The notes under the pieces are model-generated. The model ran no database searches, had not been told where the DNA came from, and was given only the letters and a program-made list of their open reading frames with translations. The translations under genes were made by a program, and so were the position numbers. DNA of 64,000 nucleotides from Sthenelais limicola. Lineage: Eukaryota; Annelida; Polychaeta; Phyllodocida; Sigalionidae. Below, in pieces: positions 56,467 to 64,000 of this stretch. Position 1 is the stretch's first letter, and each line of letters opens with the position of its first letter. The DNA is taken from NCBI GenBank assembly GCA_942159475.1, contig OW804097.1:112716582-112780581 (forward strand). Reading direction: 5' to 3'.

Positions 56467-57807
56467 TCACTGGTGGGGAGCGTCCCTTTTGTCGTCCTGC
56501 CCCTTGTCTTCCATGGTATCCATATCTGCATCGTCCTCCACATCGCTGTGACCAGTCTTGGTACCAGGAGTGGGGGGCGGCTGCATGGCAGAAGGCGACG
56601 ACTTCAGGGGGGAGATCATTTTGTCAGTAGATCCGAACAAGTCGTGGATGCTGACATTTGAATCTCCCACTCCTCCTTGTCCCAGACCACTTCCCTCATG
56701 CCAAGTCCGGGCCCTGCTCTGTGAGCGTTGTCGGGGCCCTGACCTTTGCATTGGCCTTGCCGCTTGGGTTGCTGATCCAGCAGCAGCAGAGGGAGCTGTC
56801 CGAGAGGTCTCGGGGGACACCATCATCCGAAAGGGGGATGCTGAGGGATGGCTGGGTGTGCCGATACCCATCTGGGCCATCTGGGGGAGTTTTCCAATCT
56901 GTCCCAACAGCTGGGATAGTACACCCAGTTGGAGGGCGTTGACTTGGATCGCCCCAGCTTGTCCACCATCCACCTGCAGAGTGGGGATAGATGGGTTCGC
57001 ACCCTCCACCTCCACACTCTCTGTTGGGTCCTGCTCCGGCGGAGAACTTGATTCCGCGGACTCCAACCTGGACCTCAGGCGCGCGTTAGCCTCCATCAAA
57101 TCTCGGATTTGATTGTCCTTTTGAGCTAGGGATGCGAGCTGAGTCTTGATGATGACTGCCTGTTGGTTATTCTCCTCTTGGAGATTGGCAACCTCATCGA
57201 TTCTACTTTCCACAGTCTCCAAACGTTGAAGGGGCGTGGTCAACGAAGCAATTGACCGACGTACCCCCTCGCTCAGAGCTATGGCTGCCTTCTCTAGATC
57301 TGTCAGGGCAGCTTCGACATTCACATCGACTGCCCGGACCAGTTCTTGGGTGTTGTGGCGAGAAGGCAGGTCCTCTTTGGCCTGATCCACCCATTGCTGG
57401 GTTTTTCGGCCCTTCTTGGTGTTGGGTGCCTCCGGGTGACTTGAAGACTGCCGTTTATTGGTCTTCTTGGAGGTCTTATCCGAAGCAGACCTGCCTCCGG
57501 ACTCGTGGCCAACACTACTGGATGCAGAGCTGACAGACACGGAGTCCTGGTGTCCAGTTGCGGGTTTGCTAGGCCCAGAACTGGAGGAAGAAGAGGCTTT
57601 CTTCGCTTCGGCCTTCCCTGCAGCCTTTAGCCGGGTCTGAACTGCAGCCTGCGCTCTCCTCAGGACTTTCAGGTGATTGAAAGACAGGTAGACCATCTTA
57701 TAGAAGAGCGGGTTCTCCTTCTTTCCTGGGGCTACCATATCCCTCACCATTCTAGCCTGAGCCTTCTCCCGACTGAGGTTATGTTGTTTGACCTCCCCAT
57801 TCATCAA
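56467..57807 (-). CDS. Unrecognised 3' ORF of the second gypsy-like element (part 2)
   Basis: An open frame of about 446 residues; the first ATG is at 57801. It has a basic helical start (NLSREKAQARMVRDM, NHLKVLRRAQAAV), a Ser-rich stretch, a coiled coil (ANLQEENNQQAVIIKTQLAS), and a Gln/Gly-rich and then acidic tail (DVEDDADMDTMED). No zinc knuckle, protease, RT or membrane segment is seen. Position between pol and the PPT suggests an accessory 3' ORF; a displaced gag is the alternative. The upstream sequence is probably the same ORF broken by frameshift and stop. Confidence 0.6.
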   Translation of the reverse strand: MMNGEVKQHNLSREKAQARMVRDMVAPGKKENPLFYKMVYLSFNHLKVLRRAQAAVQTRLKAAGKAEAKKASSSSSSGPSKPATGHQDSVSVSSASSSVGHESGGRSASDKTSKKTNKRQSSSHPEAPNTKKGRKTQQWVDQAKEDLPSRHNTQELVRAVDVNVEAALTDLEKAAIALSEGVRRSIASLTTPLQRLETVESRIDEVANLQEENNQQAVIIKTQLASLAQKDNQIRDLMEANARLRSRLESAESSSPPEQDPTESVEVEGANPSIPTLQVDGGQAGAIQVNALQLGVLSQLLGQIGKLPQMAQMGIGTPSHPSASPFRMMVSPETSRTAPSAAAGSATQAARPMQRSGPRQRSQSRARTWHEGSGLGQGGVGDSNVSIHDLFGSTDKMISPLKSSPSAMQPPPTPGTKTGHSDVEDDADMDTMEDKGQDDKRDAPHQ

Positions 57808-57820
57808 GTGCTGAATCAGC

Positions 57821-58878
57821 TCACCCTACCGATCCAGGACCTGTGCACAGCTGGTGTACGGACAAGTCCAGGCTTGGCGGAGGGGGGCGTGGCACTCGCA
57901 CAAATGGCGGAAAAAACCTCTCGCGGGTGGTGTAGATCTTCACACCTACATCCCTGAAACCAGTGTATCGACACACCAAAAAGGGGCAACGATGTCCTGG
58001 TTTCCAGAGCATGGGGGACATCTTGAGTTTCCCCAAGGTGCCCTCATCTAAGCTGTCCTCCTGCAACAGCTCGGGCCAGATCTCGAATCGTATCGCTTCA
58101 TGGTCCCGGGGAAGTCGATGTTGTCCGAGTCTGATTCCGGACCATCAGATGGGAATCGGAATCCTGGCCTATCCTGACTAGGGTTGATCGGAGCAGTATT
58201 TTCGGGTTTGTCCATCACCGCTTCGAAGTGGTCCAGACTCCCGCCAATCTCTCCAACCCTAGCCTTCCACACAGACATCCAAGCGCTGTGAACCCTCCTC
58301 AATTTCTTGAAGGACAGCTTCGGAGTCTGTTTCTTCTTGCTCCTCTTATCCTCTTCTGCCGACCTGCTTGACCCGCCTCGGGTCATGGATGTGGATCCCG
58401 ACTTGCCACCAACTGGATACCTGCGGCTTCGGGATCTGCCCCGGGATTCCATGTCTTCATTGTCAGCCTTCCTAGGGCTCGTTGGAGACTGGGATCCATC
58501 CTTACTGGTTTTCCGGGGTTCCGATTGTTTCCTCGGAGAACGGCGTAGAGTGTCTGGGTCGACAGATGTCTCCCCTTTGCCCTTCGGACTCACTTCAGCT
58601 ACAGGTTTGGCCATCTCCCGAAGCTTCGGATCCTCCTTCACCGCTCCCTCAGAGACTTCAGTGTCCATGGGTTCGGACTCAGAACGGTCGTGTTCTTCGT
58701 CCTCCCCCACTTTACTGTCTCCGACTGCTAACCCCATGAGGTTAGCAGCCCCTTCCTCGAGCAACTGTTGCTCCTCTGCCTCTGTCATGGCAGGGAGCTC
58801 AGTCTCAATGCCCTCGGACATCAATCTCTCCGCCTCGGCCAACTCCTTCTCGACTTGCTCAGCCATAGCCTTCTCCAT
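57821..58878 (-). pseudogene. Unrecognised 3' ORF of the second gypsy-like element (part 1, frameshifted)
   Basis: From ATG 58878 an open frame of 276 residues: acidic start (EKAMAEQVEKELAEAERLM), a Ser/Arg/Lys-rich middle (RRSPRKQSEPRKTSKDG), then KLSFKKLRRVHSAWMSVWK. Near 58048-58090 protein-like sequence moves to another frame (PELLQEDSLDEGTLGKLKMS... FRDVGVKIYTTRERFFPP) that stops at 57821. Just upstream of the ATG lies TTCTTTTCCTTTTTCTAG, which resembles a splice acceptor and might serve a spliced subgenomic RNA. The function is unknown. Confidence 0.55.
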
Positions 58879-60004
58879 CTTCGATTACTTTGCTAGAAAA
58901 AGGAAAAGAAACAAAGAATTTCAGTGACAAGACTTCATGGGATAACAAAGCCCGATTTCTGAGTCATATCCATTCTCGGACTGAGCTTCGGATGGCCTTT
59001 CGGACCCGAACTGTGCTGTCAGTCCCCCACTCTTTTAGCGTGGGTCGATCCAAACTAGGTTTCTAGCAAGCCATCACACCCTTGCCACGTCTCCAATCAC
59101 TCCGAATGGGTTAATTACGTCCAGACATCATAATGGAATAAGTTAACAGGGCATGGTGGTTCACTTCTATGCTAGAGTACATCATACAACACACACATAC
59201 CCTAACCAGTATTTCTAACAGTGTGTATATCAAAATGGACGTAGCGGTACCAGGCACCAGCCCGCCAAAGTACAGAAATGCCAATCGGCAACAAAATACG
59301 GGGTACCATACGTTCAAATCTCTAGACATCTTACACTCATACAAGATCAACAACATGACAAGTCATTTATGTAAATCATGACTTGATAAACTTACTGTAC
59401 GGTTGGCGAAAGTTTGTCAGTTGCTTACTCATACGAGTTCCGGAAGCAGAATGGCGAAGGGTAGAACACTCTTGCCGCACCTGATGCAACGCTAGTACTT
59501 CAACCCGACACAGCGATGGTAGCGCCAACGCTTCCCGCGCTCCTTCTCCGAGCACGCTCACATAGCATGATTGGGTGCTAATCCAATAGCTATTCTGATC
59601 TGCCTGCTGAGACTACACAGGGCCAATTTAATCTCCACTTTCTTTGTCATCCGGATAGGTTTAATTGCTACATTCTATCTGCTATAAATAGATTCCGACC
59701 TTACAGCAAGTTCCAGGTCTCATTGACCCGCAGTGCAAGCCTAGATCATGTCAATACCTATCGTTCAAACAAATACTTATCAAGACAAAGATTCGTCAAC
59801 AATAGAAATGAATCTATTATGCCGGTAGGGGACACAGCAGTAATTTTTCCGGTCTACTGCTAGTCGGACTTCTCGTTGTGTACTTTTTTTAGGGAGCCAA
59901 AATCAGTCCGGTAATTTTAACTCATTCGATACCAAATTCTATTTAATTTGCAACCGAACTGGGGCATTACGCGTGCGTCTAGCCCTTGTCTGGGCTGGGG
60001 AATG
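58879..60004. other. Non-coding, between 3' ORF and LINE
   Basis: No ORF is supported. It probably belongs to the second gypsy-like element or to an older insertion in it; no LTR matching 55940-54394 is present here. Confidence 0.45.
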
Positions 60005-62985
60005 GTTTTTTTTTTTTTAAACATATTTTATTTCAGACAACAATTTCAATAAATTGGTACGTTTCATTCATCTGAAACCGTAATATGAGCAAAACAATAT
60101 ACAATTTAATTTAAACGATTACATTAATTGATTTTACTATTGACACAATATATGTTTTTGTTTTTTTCGCTGCGACTAAAACATAATACAACGAGCTATC
60201 CGTGAAATAAAATCCTGACAATCAACTTTCCTTTACCAATTGGTTATAGTGGGCCATGTGTAGGATCATATATAACATACAATTTTCTTACCAATATCAT
60301 AATCATAGTTAGTGTGAATCTTACAATGCATTCAGGGTTGCTTTGAGATATGCTTTAATACCAGTCCAATCACAAACTTTAACATCATTGGGGAGTTTGT
60401 TCCAAGTTGATGGCCCCAAATAGTGAGGTGATTTTAAAAACTTTTCATGAGTCGCATTAGCACAGATGAGGTTTGGTCCTACTGCAAGTCTCGTCTGTCT
60501 AGGCATTATTTTTAGACAGTTAGGCAGTTGGACTTTATTATACATTAGCCCGAGAAGCGATATCTTCCCTCTGGCCACAACCTCTGTTATGTTTAGAATT
60601 CTTTTCATTTCCGCAGTGGAATGATCATTGTTAATAAACACCATCCTAATAGCTTTGTTCAAGATTGTTTGAACCTTTCTTATATTATTGCTATTCACTA
60701 GGCTGTACATGAATATACCATACTCCACCAAGGGCAGGATGTGAGACTTGACGATTATCTTGGCTATGTTCTCATCAATATAGTATCGTATACGTGAAAA
60801 CTTATTTACCTTGACTTGAATGAGATTCCTCATTCTCACAAAGTGCTCGTTAAACGTGACTGATTGGTCGATGGTGAACCCAAGGTATTTTACATTTTTG
60901 GCCTTAGATATAGCTGTACCATTGATGTAGATATTAGGTAAATGCTCAAAATCAATTCTTTTCAGACGGTTCCTTGTACCCAGTACCTGGAGAATGCATT
61001 TTTTAGAGTTCACCGCCAGCTTATTACGGCCCATCCAGGTTGATATCCTGTTGGCAATTTCTTGCGTTCCTTCAATACATTTCAGAAGGTCCCTGTCAGT
61101 AATAGTCACGGCAGTATCGTCCGCATACATGTTTATTTTTACTTCATCAGAATAAATAACATTTTTCAAGCAGTTTGGGATGTCGTTAATGTATATTAAA
61201 AAAAGGAGCGGGCCGACCAAACTACCCTGTGGTACACCGTTATCTATTCTCAGGGCTGAAGAAAGGACATTGTTTAGGTAAGTAAGTTGGAATCTGTCAC
61301 ACAAGTAATTCATAATGATCCGGACAATTGTTGGATTGATCTTATAATATAACAATTTTTGTTCTAGAATTTTATGGTCAATGCAATTAAATGCCTTAGA
61401 AACATCGTAATAAGTAGCAAGAGTAATTTCACCATGGTCAATACCGTTTAAGATAGGTTCTGAAAATTCGTATAAGGATTTGTTTGTAGAATACCCCTGT
61501 CTAAACCCCCCCTGACAGTCCGCGAAGAAACCATTTGAGTCCATATGTTTTCTTAAGGCGAGACAAATAAAATATTCCAAAATCTTAGATGGTAGGGGTA
61601 CCAGTGCAATAGGCCTAGGATTACCTCCTTTTGGGATTGCAACCACGTTGAAAATCTTCCATTCTTTGGGGATTATCCCTTTCCTAATACACATCTTCAA
61701 CAGTAGGGTTAAGATCTTTGACATTTTGTACAGAAAGGTTTTCAGAATTTTAGTGCTGACCCAATCAAGACCGCAGCTTTTGTTTTCATCTATAGTTTTG
61801 ATGAAGTCTTTCACCTTATCTTCTGAAATATCAATTCTGGTACTTGCTAATGTTACAATTTCCTCATTTAGATACGAATTGAAACTACCTTGTGTGTTGA
61901 CATCTACTTTGCCCATGTCTCTAAAAACAGCGTTTAAACAATTGCTAGCCTCAAGACCCGATATAGATTTTCCATCGTGAAGGAAATTAGCAGGGTTTTT
62001 TTGTGAGTTGGACCCTATCAATTTGTTTATTTCTCTCCAGAATTTCTTCGAGTCGTTCCCGCAGTTATTAAACGTTGAGGCAATATTTGTTTTCTCAATT
62101 CTTCTGATAGCTTTACTCACAGCTCTTCTGGCACTTCTCGCTGCATTCCAATCAACTGTTAAATTAGTTCTTTTGGCCCTCTTAAACAACCTGTCTCTGG
62201 CTCTAATGGCGTTGTGAGTCGCCTGATCTAATACCATCTTTCCCCTAGTTACAATCTCAATTTTTTCTACAGGACAGACTCTGTCTAAATACTCGACAAG
62301 ATATGCTTTAAGTTTACACCATAGAACATCAGGCGAGTCCATTTCTAGGTCGTCAAATGCTTTGTTAGACAATACATCCTGCAAATATTTATCAAGATCA
62401 GCAAAATCAACTTTGTTATATCTACGTGAGAGCTTGTGCGATCTATTTAGGGGTCTGATAGTTTTCTTAATAACTAAGTAAACAATCATGTGATCAGACA
62501 TATTTACGTTTATGGTCCCAGTGCTTTTGGTATGAGAGTGATCTGAGACAATTATATCAAGTAAGGAAGCACAATTCTGACCATATCTTGTAGGAACATT
62601 GATGTATTGTGTGAGAGAGTTTTCTACCATCATATCACAAAATTCCCTATACCCCTCTGTTTTCTTATCCAGGAGGTTTATATTAATGTCACCACACAGT
62701 ACAATAGGCTGTTTTTTATAATCACTCCTTATCAGGCTTATTATTTCTTCTAACCTCTCCATGAACTTCTTTTTACATCCCGCTGGGGGGCGATACGTGT
62801 TAATTAAAAACAGACATTTCCTGTTACCTGGCTTGATTTTCAGAACCTGCGTTTCAAAATCACAGAAGTTAAGGTTATTAAATAGCCAAGGGTCAACATC
62901 GAAGTCAGTATGAACATAACAACCTAAGCCACCTCCATTTTTGATGATACCATTAGACATTGTCGTTCTGTCATGTCTGTATAAT
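60005..62985 (-). mobile_element. 5'-truncated LINE with intact RT, poly(A) tail and signal
   Basis: The 3' end is clear: AATAAA near 60030-60036 on the minus strand is followed by an A-tail (T run 60007-60019). Coding sequence runs from within the endonuclease to 60321. The 5' end falls near 62985, where LINE-like sequence (RHDRTT...) meets the tail of a gypsy pol frame. Truncation at the 5' end is typical of target-primed reverse transcription. A target duplication was not found by eye. Confidence 0.88.
60321..62960 (-). CDS. LINE ORF2: endonuclease (partial), reverse transcriptase
   Basis: This is 879 residues uninterrupted from ATG 62960, but the true ORF extended upstream, since the endonuclease N-terminus is missing. 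Endonuclease: GGGLGCYVH, TYRPP, LCGDININLL (near 90-97), SLLDIIVSD and SDHMIVY (near 155). RT: RPIALVPLPSKILEY, GFRQGYSTNKSL, YYDVSKAFNCIDH (catalytic Asp519), GVPQGSLVGPLLFLIYINDI and MYADDTAV (YADD at 612-615). A C-terminal region with HILPLVEYGIF and LNKAIRMVF follows. Motif style suggests the Jockey/CR1/Rex group. Lacking its 5' end, this copy is unlikely to be autonomous, though RT could be functional. Confidence 0.92.
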   Translation of the reverse strand: MSNGIIKNGGGLGCYVHTDFDVDPWLFNNLNFCDFETQVLKIKPGNRKCLFLINTYRPPAGCKKKFMERLEEIISLIRSDYKKQPIVLCGDININLLDKKTEGYREFCDMMVENSLTQYINVPTRYGQNCASLLDIIVSDHSHTKSTGTINVNMSDHMIVYLVIKKTIRPLNRSHKLSRRYNKVDFADLDKYLQDVLSNKAFDDLEMDSPDVLWCKLKAYLVEYLDRVCPVEKIEIVTRGKMVLDQATHNAIRARDRLFKRAKRTNLTVDWNAARSARRAVSKAIRRIEKTNIASTFNNCGNDSKKFWREINKLIGSNSQKNPANFLHDGKSISGLEASNCLNAVFRDMGKVDVNTQGSFNSYLNEEIVTLASTRIDISEDKVKDFIKTIDENKSCGLDWVSTKILKTFLYKMSKILTLLLKMCIRKGIIPKEWKIFNVVAIPKGGNPRPIALVPLPSKILEYFICLALRKHMDSNGFFADCQGGFRQGYSTNKSLYEFSEPILNGIDHGEITLATYYDVSKAFNCIDHKILEQKLLYYKINPTIVRIIMNYLCDRFQLTYLNNVLSSALRIDNGVPQGSLVGPLLFLIYINDIPNCLKNVIYSDEVKINMYADDTAVTITDRDLLKCIEGTQEIANRISTWMGRNKLAVNSKKCILQVLGTRNRLKRIDFEHLPNIYINGTAISKAKNVKYLGFTIDQSVTFNEHFVRMRNLIQVKVNKFSRIRYYIDENIAKIIVKSHILPLVEYGIFMYSLVNSNNIRKVQTILNKAIRMVFINNDHSTAEMKRILNITEVVARGKISLLGLMYNKVQLPNCLKIMPRQTRLAVGPNLICANATHEKFLKSPHYLGPSTWNKLPNDVKVCDWTGIKAYLKATLNAL

Positions 62986-63097
62986 TTATTGCTAGTATCA
63001 GGCCCCGGATTACTTCTTGTCCGCCTAATACCCGGTAGGACTGGTGGAACAACAGCACTTGGTAATTTCCTAGGCCTCCCAACCCCTTTCTTCGGAG

Positions 63098-64000
63098 CTA
63101 TGGGTGCCTCAGGCTCATCCGGTACTGCTGTTTTCCTAGTCTGCCCGGTTTCTTTTTAGCCCTCGTCTTCTTCTTTTCCTGTACAACAGGTTGAGGCGCC
63201 AATACAGCCTTTTTCAACCTGCCACGGCCTCTAACTGTCACAGGAGGAAGGGTAGTTGACACTGGAGCTGTAGTTTTTACAGTATCCGTTTTCTTTGTCT
63301 TCCTTCCCCTCTTTCGGACGGGCTTTTCTTGTCCTGCTGGCTTAACTTTTCGGGGTCTGCCGCTCGGCTTGACCCCTATAGTTATTTTATCTTTCGCCGC
63401 AGGAACTACACAATCTTTCCCAGCCACTATTTTTCCATTGATCAGTCGGAGAATATCTCTACCTGTTTTAGCTTGCTTTTGAAATTCGGACACCTGATGC
63501 AGCTTCGCCGCCTGTATGGGTCCATTCTTGTCAAAGGCCGGCTTCAAGTAGTCTATATGATATCTCATCAGACCTTCCGAGGTTTCTAATTCACAGGTGG
63601 TACCTCCTATGAATCTTTTGATGATGTAAGGCCCATCCCATTTGGGACCGATCTTTTTAGAGGCCTTCGGGGGACAGAATCGGTATACTACCTCCCCCAC
63701 TTGGAATCTCGGAGGACGAGAACATTTGTCATAATCCCTTTTCTGGTGGACTGCAGAAATTCCGAGATTATTCCTTACGCACTGGTGCCCCTTTCTCATA
63801 CACTGTCTCAAGTGTTCTACATATCCCACTTTGCATGGGAAATCCAACTCACCTGGTGTCACACCATAGACTAAATCCATTGGTGCCACCAGCTCCGTAC
63901 CAAAGACTACGGAATTTGGAGTACAGAGTGTACTGGCGTGTACTGTGGCCCGATAAGCATGAGCTATACAGGGCGCCAGTATATCCCAGTTATCTTCAGT
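63098..64000 (-). CDS. Ty3/gypsy pol, integrase C-terminal part (runs off the window)
   Basis: Open on the minus strand from the window edge to 63098. The first residues (NWDILAPCIAHAYRATVHAS, then TPNSVVFGTEL) match the end of the gypsy integrase core. KRDYDKCSRPPRFQVGEVVY follows, then the GPY/F module IGPKWDGPYIIKRF. The last 120 residues are Lys/Arg/Pro-rich with AT-hook-like patterns (SGRPRKVK, RKRGRKTKK, VRGRGRLKK). Upstream catalytic residues lie outside the window. A Pro/Lys-rich continuation in another frame (PKKGVGRPRKLP) reaches the LINE junction near 62985, suggesting a frameshift near 63150. Confidence 0.85.
   Translation of the reverse strand, partial: TEDNWDILAPCIAHAYRATVHASTLCTPNSVVFGTELVAPMDLVYGVTPGELDFPCKVGYVEHLRQCMRKGHQCVRNNLGISAVHQKRDYDKCSRPPRFQVGEVVYRFCPPKASKKIGPKWDGPYIIKRFIGGTTCELETSEGLMRYHIDYLKPAFDKNGPIQAAKLHQVSEFQKQAKTGRDILRLINGKIVAGKDCVVPAAKDKITIGVKPSGRPRKVKPAGQEKPVRKRGRKTKKTDTVKTTAPVSTTLPPVTVRGRGRLKKAVLAPQPVVQEKKKTRAKKKPGRLGKQQYRMSLRHP

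Noticed and set aside
56558..57112. 184-codon open frame on the plus strand, and 58307-58927
   Set aside because: Shadows of the minus-strand ORFs of the second gypsy-like element; Ser/Cys/Trp-rich composition typical of antisense frames.

Overview
The window is a piece of an animal nuclear genome, read by eye only. It has small exons with GT-AG (and two GC-AG) introns, an AIG1/GIMAP-type GTPase gene, LINEs with A-tails, Ty3/gypsy LTR elements, a tyrosine-recombinase retrotransposon, many foldback/MITE-like repeats and AT-rich intronic DNA. This mix fits an aquatic invertebrate; a mollusc or other lophotrochozoan is my best guess, but nothing here fixes the species. No bacterial operons, rRNA or CRISPR are present.

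Layout. (1) 1-34 kb, minus strand: scattered short exons that agree in splice sites and phase and look like one host gene of unknown function. From 5' to 3' they are 32663-32571, 32213-32121, 27367-27251, 25816-25673, 25443-25324, 24141-23970, 2207-1855 and 1242-1121. Two exon pairs are internal duplicates. (2) The intron between 23970 and 2207 (about 21.8 kb) holds three retroelements: a Ty3/gypsy element with LTRs, PBS, PPT and target duplication (4199-12592), a decayed LINE (13430-16908) and an apparently intact Ngaro/DIRS-like element with identical split direct repeats (17269-21728). (3) 26-44 kb: foldback elements, minisatellites, old segmental duplications and a THAP-domain remnant. (4) 44265-53661, minus: an eight-exon AIG1/GIMAP-like GTPase gene, all introns in phase 0, with three tandem 96-nt exons each encoding a 32-residue coiled-coil unit. 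Its last intron contains a 2,046-bp foldback transposon with a 6-bp target duplication and a tRNA-Phe-like relic. (5) 54394-64000, minus: the 3' part of a second, larger Ty3/gypsy-like element (integrase C-terminus, two unrecognised 3' ORFs, PPT, LTR), interrupted by a 5'-truncated but otherwise open LINE (about 60005-62985) and, in its LTR, by a repeat also found inside the first LINE.

The most interesting items are the Ngaro-like element whose gag and RT share one frame across a single UAG; the gypsy element whose gag starts inside the LTR and is read through the primer binding site, and whose pol carries a long C2H2 zinc-finger extension; the GTPase built from duplicated phase-0 coiled-coil exons; and the foldback transposon carrying a tRNA-Phe relic.
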